This document shows, piece after piece, positions 55,481 through 64,000 of a stretch of DNA of 64,000 nucleotides (position 1 is its first letter; each line of letters starts with the position of its first letter). The stretch comes from Pseudazoarcus pumilus (GTDB lineage: Bacteria; Pseudomonadota; Gammaproteobacteria; Burkholderiales; Rhodocyclaceae), in NCBI RefSeq assembly GCF_002872475.1, contig NZ_CP025682.1:1674001-1738000 (forward strand). Reading direction: 5' to 3'. Below the pieces are notes generated by a model. It made no database searches and was not told where the DNA came from. It saw nothing but the letters and a program-made list of their open reading frames with translations. Position numbers and translations under genes: made by a program.

Positions 55481-57304
55481 ATGGATTTCTTCGGTGCCCA
55501 GGAGCGCGCCCGGCGCGGCACGCGCTGGCTGATGCTGTGGTTCGCGCTGGCGGTGGTCGGCATCGTCGCGGTGGTCTATCTCGCACTGGCCTTGGTCACG
55601 GGCATGTCGGCCGAGGCGCAGGGCGAACCGGCAACGCTGTGGCGACCCGTGTTGCTGGGCTGGACGCTGGCCGGCGTGGGTGGATTGATTCTCGCCGGCT
55701 CGCTCTACAAGCTCGCACGGCTGGCGCGCAACGGTGGCGCAACCATCGCGCTCGATCTGGGCGGACGGCCGGTGTCGCGCTCCACCACCGATGTGCGCGA
55801 ACGCCGTCTGGTCAATGTCGTCGATGAAATGGCGATCGCCGCCGGCATCCCCGCCCCGCCGGTATACGTGCTCGACGCCGAGGCCGGCATCAACGCCTTC
55901 GCCGCCGGCGCGCGACCGGCCGAGGCCGTGATTGCCGTCACCCGCGGCACGCTCGAACAGCTCGACCGCGATCAGTTGCAGGGCGTGGTCGCGCATGAGT
56001 TCAGCCACATCCTCAATGGCGACATGCGCCTGAACCTGCGCCTGGTGGCCGTGCTCCACGGCATCCTGCTGCTCACGCTGGCCGGGCGCACGCTGCTGCG
56101 CAGCGCACGCGGCTCGGGGCGCAACGGCGCACCGCTGGCCATCGCCGGGATGATGTTGGTGGTCTGCGGCTACCTCGGAGTCTTCGCCGGCAAACTCATC
56201 AAGGCCGGCGTGTCGCGTCAGCGCGAGTTTCTCGCCGACGCCTCGGCCGTGCAGTTCACGCGCAACCCGCAGGGAATCGCCGGGGCGCTTGCGCGCATCG
56301 CCGATATCGGGTCGAACATCCATCATCCGGGCGCGGAGGAAGCCAGTCACATGTTCTTCGGCAGCGGCGCGAAGCTCTCCAGTCTGCTCGCCACGCACCC
56401 ACCCGTGGAGGAGCGCATCCGGCGCATCGACCCGGCCTGGAAGGTGCGCGAGCGTATCCGCGGCAAGGCTCGGTCTCCCTCGGACGCGGCGGCGCCAGCC
56501 GGCGTATCCGGTTTCGCCGCCGGTGTCGGCCAGGTTTCTCCAGAGCACCTCGACCACGGCCGTGCGCTGATCGCCGCCCTGCCCGACGGGCTGGTCGAGG
56601 TGCTGCATCGGCCGCGCGGTGCGCGTGCCGCCCTGTTCGCGCTGCTGTTGTCACGGGAAGCGGACATCCTCACGCGTCAGTTCGATGTCATCGAAGTGCG
56701 CTTCGGCGCCGAAATGCGCGCCGAATGCGCCGAACTGGCGGCGACGCTGCGCAGCCTGCCGGCAGGCCGGCGCCTGCCGCTGCTCGATCTCGCGCTACCG
56801 GCGCTGTCCGAGTTCCCGGAGGGCGCGCGCGACGAGATCGTCGCGGTCGTCGACGCGCTGGTCGCCGCCGACGGACGCACGTCCGCCTTCGAGTACGTCG
56901 CGCGCCGCCTGCTGCGCGCAGTGCTCGATCCGGCTCCAGCCGGCGCACCGCATATCCGCGTGCCGGCCGCGCGACTGCGCGCGGACGTGGCGCGACTGCT
57001 GTCGCTGCTCGCGCACGCGGGCCACGCGCGCGAGGACGAGGCGCGCGCAGCCTTCACCGCTGCGGCGGCGATCGCCCCGTTCGACGGGCTCGAATTCGAA
57101 TCCGACAGGAAGGGATTCTCGAGCGCGGATCTCGACGCCACCCTGGCGCGCCTGGCCTCGGCGACGCCGCGTTTTCGCGCACGACTGGTCGACGCCTGCG
57201 CCGGCGTCGTCAGCCACGACGGGCATCTGCATGCGACCGAACTGGAACTGCTGCGCGCATGCTGTCAGGCACTGGATGCACCGATGCCGCTGCTCGAAGC
57301 GTGA
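55481..57304 (+). CDS. M48 family membrane metalloprotease with extra C-terminal domain
   Basis: A 607-residue protein. Two N-terminal membrane helices (about 16-40, 55-75), the zinc site HEFSH (172-176) with third ligand Glu249 in REFLADASAVQFTRNP, and two more membrane segments (about 183-203, 219-239). This is the HtpX/Oma1-like M48 layout with active site facing the cytosol. Residues ~355-607 form a long helical extension that resembles TerB-like modules; this is not found in HtpX. Together with lemA it probably acts in membrane protein quality control; the substrate is unknown. Confidence 0.88.
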   Translation: MDFFGAQERARRGTRWLMLWFALAVVGIVAVVYLALALVTGMSAEAQGEPATLWRPVLLGWTLAGVGGLILAGSLYKLARLARNGGATIALDLGGRPVSRSTTDVRERRLVNVVDEMAIAAGIPAPPVYVLDAEAGINAFAAGARPAEAVIAVTRGTLEQLDRDQLQGVVAHEFSHILNGDMRLNLRLVAVLHGILLLTLAGRTLLRSARGSGRNGAPLAIAGMMLVVCGYLGVFAGKLIKAGVSRQREFLADASAVQFTRNPQGIAGALARIADIGSNIHHPGAEEASHMFFGSGAKLSSLLATHPPVEERIRRIDPAWKVRERIRGKARSPSDAAAPAGVSGFAAGVGQVSPEHLDHGRALIAALPDGLVEVLHRPRGARAALFALLLSREADILTRQFDVIEVRFGAEMRAECAELAATLRSLPAGRRLPLLDLALPALSEFPEGARDEIVAVVDALVAADGRTSAFEYVARRLLRAVLDPAPAGAPHIRVPAARLRADVARLLSLLAHAGHAREDEARAAFTAAAAIAPFDGLEFESDRKGFSSADLDATLARLASATPRFRARLVDACAGVVSHDGHLHATELELLRACCQALDAPMPLLEA

Positions 57305-57309
57305 ACAGG

Positions 57310-57341
57310 AAAACGCCGCAGGCGGAAAATCCGCTGCGGCG
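57310..57341 (-). terminator. Rho-independent-like terminator of the cytochrome c pair
   Basis: Arms CGCCGCA (57314-57320) and TGCGGCG (57335-57341) plus the inner pairing GCGG/CCGC form a stem with a single bulged base. On the minus strand the stem is followed directly by a T run (plus AAAA at 57310-57313). It lies 22 bases after the minus-strand cytochrome stop and also downstream of the plus-strand protease gene. Confidence 0.6.
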
Positions 57342-57362
57342 CTCCGGGACTTGCGCGATGGA

Positions 57363-57692
57363 TCAGCGCTTGAGGTAGAGCGAGCCCTTCTGCGAGCCGT
57401 AGAAGGCCGCCAGATCCTTCATGTCCTGACGGCTCAGGTTCTCGACCTGGCCGGCCATGATGGCGTTCTCGCGCGTGCCCAGCTTGTAGTCGAGCAGCGC
57501 ACGGTACAGATACTCGGGAATCTGTCCGCCGATGTTCGGGAAAGCCGGCGTGGGGCTGGTGCCGTCCGGGCCATGGCAGGCCGCACAGGGGGTGGACAAC
57601 TCCTTGCCGCGCGCGGCATCGCCGGCCTGGGCAGGAACGGAAATGGCGAGCATCAGCGCCGCGAGGCAGGAAATCTTGCCGAAAGTCGTCAT
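57363..57692 (-). CDS. Small exported cytochrome c (class I, c4/c5-like), second of a pair
   Basis: A 109-residue protein with a Sec signal (about 1-24, ending AQA) and one haem-binding motif CAACH. A distal Met ligand is likely in NAIMAGQVENLSRQDMKDLAAFYGS. Its size and the 'LxxxDMxDLAAFY' helix resemble the half-domains of cytochrome c4. Start 57692 has an SD (GGAGAA). The upstream gene encodes a similar single-haem protein, so together they look like a c4-type pair split over two genes. Confidence 0.9.
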   Translation of the reverse strand: MTTFGKISCLAALMLAISVPAQAGDAARGKELSTPCAACHGPDGTSPTPAFPNIGGQIPEYLYRALLDYKLGTRENAIMAGQVENLSRQDMKDLAAFYGSQKGSLYLKR

Positions 57693-57696
57693 CTTC

Positions 57697-58020
57697 TCAC
57701 TTCTCCGGTTGGGCATAGTAGGCAGCCAGATCGGCCATGTCCTGATCGGACAGGCTGCGCGCTATGGCCTGCATGCTGGGATGGCTGCGGCTGCCGTCGC
57801 GATACGCCTGCAGCGCCGCGACGATGTAGCCCGCATGCTGACCACCCAGCAGCGGCACCGGATAGACTTCCGGATAGGCCGTGCGATAACCCGGTATGCC
57901 GTGACAGCCCTGACACATCGAGAGCTTGTCCTGCGCGGCATCCGCGTCGCCCTCCTGTGCGGCGAGGCTGCCGCACGCGAGCGCAATTCCCACGGCAAAA
58001 ACGATACGTCGTCCCACCAT
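57697..58020 (-). CDS. Small exported cytochrome c (class I), first of a pair
   Basis: A 107-residue protein with a Sec signal (about 1-21, ending SLAAQ) and one haem site CQGCH; the C-terminal helix SDQDMADLAAYYAQ includes the probable distal Met. It is 4 bases before the second cytochrome gene. An SD-like GGGAG precedes the ATG. Possible role: electron carrier to a terminal oxidase or periplasmic reductase; no partner enzyme is in the window. Confidence 0.9.
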   Translation of the reverse strand: MVGRRIVFAVGIALACGSLAAQEGDADAAQDKLSMCQGCHGIPGYRTAYPEVYPVPLLGGQHAGYIVAALQAYRDGSRSHPSMQAIARSLSDQDMADLAAYYAQPEK

Positions 58021-58043
58021 ACGATCTCCCTCTATTGGATTTT

Positions 58044-58070
58044 TATTTATCGCATCCCCCGATGCGTCAA
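58044..58070 (-). promoter_or_regulatory. Candidate promoter of the cytochrome c pair
   Basis: On the minus strand TTGACG (plus 58065-58070) is followed by an AT-rich run that includes TAAATA (plus 58044-58049) at a 15-base spacing, and further A/T hexamers at 17-19 bases. A leader of about 20 bases with GGGAG precedes the ATG at 58020. Confidence 0.4.
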
Positions 58071-58148
58071 GATGATACGTTGCGTGGAAGAACCTTTGCA
58101 AACGATTGTTGCCCGCCGCGAAGCGGGTCCTGCGGCCAATGACGGACC

Positions 58149-58154
58149 TATAAT
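58149..58154 (+). promoter_or_regulatory. Candidate -10 element of the EAL-HDOD gene
   Basis: A perfect TATAAT, 54 bases upstream of the ATG at 58209. No acceptable -35 is seen at 16-18 bases, so an activator or another sigma factor may be involved. Confidence 0.35.
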
Positions 58155-58208
58155 GAGCAGCCGCCAGCCTCGGCGACGCTGCATTGCCACGACCCGCAGG
58201 GACCTCCC

Positions 58209-59564
58209 ATGGGCTTGTTCGACGCGCTGCTGAAGTGGTTCGGCCTTCGTCGCGAATCGCCACGCGAAGACGGCTTCACGACCCTCAACCATCGTGCGCC
58301 GCTGCGCAGCGAAGAGACTGCCGGGCGCATGCCGGAAGGCGCGCTGCTGTGCCGCGAAGCCGTCCTCGGGCGTGACCAGCGCGTCGCCGGCTACCGCTTC
58401 CAGTTGCGCGAGAGTACGCGCAATCGCATTCGTCGCAGTTCGCGCATCGTGCATCACGTGTATGCCGAAGTACTCGTCGGCGGCTTGGTGCAGAGCGATA
58501 TTCCCTGCCTGCTCGGCCATCGCCTGGCTTTCGTCGAGGTGCCCGACAGCTTTCTCTCCCATGCCAGCCTGCAGCGCCTGCCGTCCGACAATACGGTGAT
58601 CGTCGCGGTTGCTCTGGAGGACCCGGCGGACGCTCCGTCCGGGCGCGAATTGATCGACGCCATCACCATGCTGCGCTCCGCCGGCTACCGCACGGGGCTG
58701 CGCAGTGAGTGCGCGCAGGACGTACCGCAGGGACTGGTCGGCCTGCTCGATCATGTACTGGTTTCCGGCACCGACTTCGATCCGGTCGCCTGCGAGCAGT
58801 TGTTGACGTCGCTACGGGCGATGCCACATCCGCCGGCGTGCGTCGCCACCGATCTGGCCACGCTCGACGATTTCCAGTACTTCCACGCGCTCGGCGCGCA
58901 ATGCTTTCATGGCCCCTTCGTCAGTCGCCGCGAACAATGGGAACAGACCGAGCTGAGCCCCGACCTGGTGCAGGCACGCCCGCTGCTCGCGGCATTGCAG
59001 CGCGACGCGGCCGATGCCGAGATCGTCGCGCTCACCAAGCGCAATCCGGCTGTTGCGCTGCGCCTGTTGCGCTACGCCAACTCCGCGGCCAGCGGCGTCG
59101 AGCGGCGCATCGATTCGATCGAACAGGCCTTGCAACTGGTCGGCCGCGCGCGGCTGGCGCGCTGGGTGACGATGGTGCTGTTCGCCGGGCACCCCGATCA
59201 CGGCCGATCAGCCGCGGCGCTGGAAGCGGCACTGGTGCGCGCACGCATGCTCGAGTTGCTCGGCCAGCATGCCGGTCGTGATGCCGAGACGCTGTTTCTG
59301 GTGGGCTTGCTGTCGCTGGTCGATGTCGTCTTCCGCACCGACATCGGACGCGCGCTCGACGTGCTGGCCGTCTCGGACGAGATCCGCGAGGCCATCGTCG
59401 AGCGACGCGGACGGCTCTACGCGCCGCTGGCGCTGGCCTGCGCCTGGGAAGACGGGGAGGTGGACGAAGTCACGGCGCGGGCCGCCGAATGCGGCATCGG
59501 CCCGCAGCAGGCGGCCGATCTGCATCTGCAGGCCTTGCGTTGGGCACTACAAGTGCGTAACTGA
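58209..59564 (+). CDS. EAL and HDOD domain protein (YuxH type)
   Basis: A 451-residue signalling protein. Residues ~45-245 form an EAL-like domain (AVLGRDQRVAGYRFQLRE; AFVEVPDSFLSHASLQRL; FHGPFVSRRE) but the catalytic EAL, the metal-binding residues and the loop-6 motif are missing, so it cannot degrade c-di-GMP. Residues ~250-445 are an HDOD domain (LTKRNPAVALRLLRYANSAASG, IDSIEQALQLVGRARLARWVTMVLF). The family links c-di-GMP related and stress signalling by protein-protein contacts. It diverges from the cytochrome genes. Confidence 0.92.
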   Translation: MGLFDALLKWFGLRRESPREDGFTTLNHRAPLRSEETAGRMPEGALLCREAVLGRDQRVAGYRFQLRESTRNRIRRSSRIVHHVYAEVLVGGLVQSDIPCLLGHRLAFVEVPDSFLSHASLQRLPSDNTVIVAVALEDPADAPSGRELIDAITMLRSAGYRTGLRSECAQDVPQGLVGLLDHVLVSGTDFDPVACEQLLTSLRAMPHPPACVATDLATLDDFQYFHALGAQCFHGPFVSRREQWEQTELSPDLVQARPLLAALQRDAADAEIVALTKRNPAVALRLLRYANSAASGVERRIDSIEQALQLVGRARLARWVTMVLFAGHPDHGRSAAALEAALVRARMLELLGQHAGRDAETLFLVGLLSLVDVVFRTDIGRALDVLAVSDEIREAIVERRGRLYAPLALACAWEDGEVDEVTARAAECGIGPQQAADLHLQALRWALQVRN

Positions 59565-59570
59565 GCCGCC

Positions 59571-60086
59571 CTATTCGGTGAAGGGCAGCGGCTGCATGCC
59601 GAAGCCCTCGTCCATCTTCTTGATCTGGCGCAGCAACTGGTCGAGACTGCGCTGCAACTGGCGCAGATCGCTGCCATCGAGCGTGCACAACGCCTCGGGC
59701 AGCACGCCGCGTGCCGGTGACGGCGCCCCGGCGAGCAGTTCGCCGCCGCGATCGGTCAGGTACAGGCGCACCACGCGCTGGTCGACAGCGGTACGCTCCT
59801 TGCGCACCAGGCCGGAGGTCTCGAGCCGGTCGACCATGTTCGACACGGTCGACTGGTGCAGCGCCATGAGGTTGCCCAGCTCGCCCACCCGCAGTCCGGG
59901 ACGTTCGAACAACTCCTGCAGAGCCCACAACTGCGCGCCGGTAATGCCGCTCTGGCGCTCGATCCACTGTGAATGGCGCTGCGCCGTGCGGATCAGCACG
60001 CGGAAGCGCTGCAGGACTTCGAGCGGCGTCGGCGCGTCGCCGCCGGCAACGTTCGCCGCATCGGATGTTGCGTTTTTGCGTGGCAT
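59571..60086 (-). CDS. MarR family transcriptional regulator
   Basis: A 171-residue protein with the winged helix-turn-helix LRVGELGNLMALHQSTVSNMVDRLETSGLV and wing RKERTAVDQRVVRLYLTDRG. The N-terminal ~35 residues are Ala/Thr-rich and outside the fold. CAGGAG ten bases before the ATG (60086) sets the start. It is divergent from the ClC transporter gene (99-base gap), which is a plausible target together with itself; ligand unknown. Confidence 0.92.
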   Translation of the reverse strand: MPRKNATSDAANVAGGDAPTPLEVLQRFRVLIRTAQRHSQWIERQSGITGAQLWALQELFERPGLRVGELGNLMALHQSTVSNMVDRLETSGLVRKERTAVDQRVVRLYLTDRGGELLAGAPSPARGVLPEALCTLDGSDLRQLQRSLDQLLRQIKKMDEGFGMQPLPFTE

Positions 60087-60185
60087 CGGCGCGCTCCTGG
60101 CCGCTTTGCGTTTCAACACGGAATGAATGTGGCGTATCGTAGCGAATAGTTGCCGCGTGCGCATGGTCGCCGGCCGCGGCAGGCC

Positions 60186-61799
60186 ATGGAAGCCGTGCTC
60201 CAGCGAATCGACGCGAACGCGATGAACCTCTTCCGCAACACCTCGTCCCGCTATTTCCGTCATTTTCGGCGCGGCGGCCTGCGTTACGCGATGCCGTGGC
60301 TGTCGCTGCGCCGCTGGCGTCAGCGCTTTCTGCTGGTGGGCGCAGCCCTGCTCGCCGGCCTGATCTGCATCCTGTTCGCGATCGGCGCCGAAGTTGCCAT
60401 CGCGGCCCACCGCGAGCTCATGCAGCGCGCGCCGTGGCTGAGCCTGATCATCGCGCCGCTGGGCTTTGCGTTCCTGGTATGGATCGCCCACCGCGTCATT
60501 CCGGGCACGCTCGGCAGCGGCATTCCGCAGGCCGTCGCCGCTTCGATCACGGACAACCGCCGTGTGCGCGAGAAGCTGTTGTCGCTGCGTATCGCGATCG
60601 CCAAGGTGTTCCTGACGCTGGGCGCATTGCTGTGCGGCGGCTCGGTCGGCCGCGAGGGCCCGTCGGTGCAGATCGGCGCCTCGGTGCTGCACGTGCTCTA
60701 CGGGCGGCGGCGCAAGAACCGCATCGCATCGAGCCGCGACCTCATCGTCGCCGGCAGCGGCGCCGGCGTGGCCGCGGCGTTCAACACGCCGCTGGGCGGC
60801 ATCATGTTCGCGATCGAGGAGATGTGCCGCTATCGCGCCTTCCAGGCCAACAGCACGACGCTCACCAGCGTCATCTTCGCCGGCCTGATGTCGCTCGCGG
60901 TGCTCGGCAGCTATACCTATTTCGGCCGCACGCCGACCACGCTGGACTGGCCCGGTGGCCTGTGGCCGGTGCTCGCCTGCGGCGCGATCGGCGGCTTGCT
61001 GGGCGGGATGTTCAGCCGCATCCTGATCGCCACCTCGCGCGGCCTGCCCGGCGCCGTGGGCCGCTTCGCCACCTCGCGTCCGGTGCTCTTCGCCGGCGCC
61101 TGCGGGCTGGCCACGGCCATCGTCGGCATGGCCAGCGGCGGTCTGACCTACGGCACCGGTTACGACGAGACACGCGACGCGCTCGAAGGCATCTCGCCGC
61201 TGCCGATGTACTTCCTGCTCGCCAAGATGTTCGTGATCTGGCTGGTCTTCGTCAGCCGCATCCCCGGCGGCATCTTCGCCCCGGCCGTGGCGGTGGGCGC
61301 GGGCCTGGGCGCGAACGTGGCCTCCTTCCTGCCGCCCGACCAGGCGGCGGCGGTGCTCGCGCTGGGCATGGTGGCCTTTCTGTCGGCGATGACGCAGACG
61401 CCCATCACCTCCTTCGTGATCGTCATGGAGATGACGGCCAACCACCACATGCTGCTGCCGCTGATGGCCACATCGGTGATCGCGCATGCGTTCTCGCGCA
61501 CGGTCTCGCCGGTACCGCTCTACCAGGCGTTGTCCTACACGCTGCTGCGCAACACGCAGGAGATCGTGCGCAAGGAGAATCTGGAACGACAGCGACAGAA
61601 GGCCGAAGCAACGGCCGTGATCGATGCGACTGAAAAGGCCTTGAGCGGGCATGAGACGAGCGCGCCGGCCGTACCCGACGCGCACCCCGGCGAAGTCACC
61701 GCCCACCCCGCACCACCCGCGCCCGAGGCCGCCGCGCAGGATCCGCCCGAGGCGCGGAAGAAGCCGCCACGCCGCCGGCGCAAGCCGCCCGACCCGTGA
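60186..61799 (+). CDS. ClC family chloride channel/transporter
   Basis: A 537-residue membrane protein. Selectivity-filter segments: GSGIPQ (110-115), GREGPSVQIG (155-164) with the gating Glu157, and GGIFAPAVAVGAGLG. A Glu in MFAIEEMCR corresponds to the internal proton-transfer glutamate of the E. coli antiporter, which points to H+/Cl- exchange. The last ~80 residues are a Pro/Ala-rich hydrophilic tail ending in an Arg/Lys cluster. In-frame ATG at 60222 is an alternative start. Divergent from marR. Confidence 0.93.
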   Translation: MEAVLQRIDANAMNLFRNTSSRYFRHFRRGGLRYAMPWLSLRRWRQRFLLVGAALLAGLICILFAIGAEVAIAAHRELMQRAPWLSLIIAPLGFAFLVWIAHRVIPGTLGSGIPQAVAASITDNRRVREKLLSLRIAIAKVFLTLGALLCGGSVGREGPSVQIGASVLHVLYGRRRKNRIASSRDLIVAGSGAGVAAAFNTPLGGIMFAIEEMCRYRAFQANSTTLTSVIFAGLMSLAVLGSYTYFGRTPTTLDWPGGLWPVLACGAIGGLLGGMFSRILIATSRGLPGAVGRFATSRPVLFAGACGLATAIVGMASGGLTYGTGYDETRDALEGISPLPMYFLLAKMFVIWLVFVSRIPGGIFAPAVAVGAGLGANVASFLPPDQAAAVLALGMVAFLSAMTQTPITSFVIVMEMTANHHMLLPLMATSVIAHAFSRTVSPVPLYQALSYTLLRNTQEIVRKENLERQRQKAEATAVIDATEKALSGHETSAPAVPDAHPGEVTAHPAPPAPEAAAQDPPEARKKPPRRRRKPPDP

Positions 61800-61800
61800 G

Positions 61801-61835
61801 AAAGGCCGCGCCCCAGCCAAGGGGCGCGGCCTTTT
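61801..61835. terminator. Bidirectional intrinsic terminator between clc and htpG
   Basis: A perfect 14-base-pair stem (61801-61814 with 61821-61834) around the loop AGCCAA, GC-rich, with A/T ends giving short U runs in both directions. It is located two bases after the ClC stop and 22 bases after the htpG stop, which is convergent to it. Confidence 0.85.
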
Positions 61836-61856
61836 CACGCGTATGCGAGGTGACGC

Positions 61857-63773
<1,917 letters not shown>

Positions 63774-63838
63774 CCCTTCGACTCCGTTGGTTTGACGAAC
63801 GGGTGGGATATGGGTGCGCCCATGCGCGATTTCAAGTG

Positions 63839-64000
63839 CTATTCGTAACGCACCTCGATGACTTCGATCTCGCGCACCCCGGCCGGGCTCATGAAACGCA
63901 CGACATCGCCCTCGCGCGCCTTGAGCAGGGCGCGCGCGAGCGGCGAGATCCAGCTGATGCGCCCATTGGCCGCATCGGCCTCGTCCACGCCGACGATCTG
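63839..64000 (-). CDS. greB: 3' end of a GreA/GreB-family transcript cleavage factor gene, 5' part outside the window
   Basis: The minus-strand frame is open from the right edge to TAG at 63839-63841, giving the C-terminal 53 residues: [35 protein letters not shown], and the end [10 protein letters not shown]. These match the C-terminal globular domain of GreB (GreA is the alternative). Gre factors reactivate backtracked RNA polymerase. Start and N-terminal coiled coil are not in the window. Confidence 0.85.
   Translation of the reverse strand, partial: QIVGVDEADAANGRISWISPLARALLKAREGDVVRFMSPAGVREIEVIEVRYE

Overview
The window is a GC-rich (roughly two-thirds G+C), densely packed chromosomal stretch of a Gram-negative proteobacterium. 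The gene content (rnfABCDGE-nth, a bioAFHCD cluster, SiaABC-type signalling, EAL/HDOD and GGDEF proteins, FbpBC iron transport, aat-bpt) fits a betaproteobacterium, most plausibly of the Rhodocyclales/Zoogloeaceae (Azoarcus/Thauera-like) type. That placement is inference from gene content and protein flavour only. I saw no rRNA, tRNA, CRISPR array, insertion sequence or prophage.

Layout. 1-6.9 kb: tail of an unrecognised gene, mfd (transcription-repair coupling), aroG-type DAHP synthase overlapping serB, and yaaA on the minus strand. 7.0-11.8 kb: a tight biotin operon bioA-bioF-bioH-bioC-bioD, each gene overlapping or nearly overlapping the next; bioB is not here. 11.7-16 kb, minus strand: SLC13-type transporter, MAPEG protein, zinc metallopeptidase, PAS-GGDEF cyclase and a VapBC toxin-antitoxin pair. 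16.3-18.3 kb is the accessory-looking part: exported cupin, a REP-like hairpin, a lipoprotein and a HigBA-type toxin-antitoxin pair with a clear promoter/operator.

18.3-23.7 kb: an ABCB-type exporter, then a three-gene minus-strand cluster (zinc-ribbon protein with a degenerate GGDEF domain, processive family-2 glycosyltransferase, HlyD-like membrane protein) that looks like a c-di-GMP-linked exopolysaccharide system. 23.9-30 kb: housekeeping genes (gdh, ettA, DUF2442, purT, parvulin, arsC-like, SGNH esterase). 30-33.3 kb: a FocA/NirC channel divergent from a siaA-like/siaB/siaC phospho-switch that lacks a local siaD cyclase. 33.4-39.8 kb: glutathione-reductase-like flavoprotein, LEA2 lipoprotein, exported methyltransferase, APC permease, thioredoxin-like protein, sugar dehydrogenase and VanZ-like protein.

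39.9-43 kb: a MotA/ExbB-like channel gene coupled to a 727-residue MotB/OmpA-like protein whose periplasmic part is a long coiled coil built of 21-residue repeats; this is one of the best candidates for an undescribed machine. 43-48.7 kb: dodecin; fbpB and fbpC diverging around a Fur-box-like site; then aat, bpt (both N-degron aminoacyl transferases) and pyrD. 48.7-54.8 kb: the complete rnf operon followed by nth, with a good sigma70 promoter. 54.9-64 kb: lemA plus an M48 protease, two small cytochromes c, an EAL-HDOD protein, a MarR regulator divergent from a ClC chloride transporter, htpG, and the 3' end of a greB-like gene at the edge.

Functionally, the recurring theme is cell-envelope and biofilm control by second messenger and protein phosphorylation (PAS-GGDEF, degenerate GGDEF with glycosyltransferase, SiaABC-like switch, EAL-HDOD), set among conserved metabolic and redox genes.
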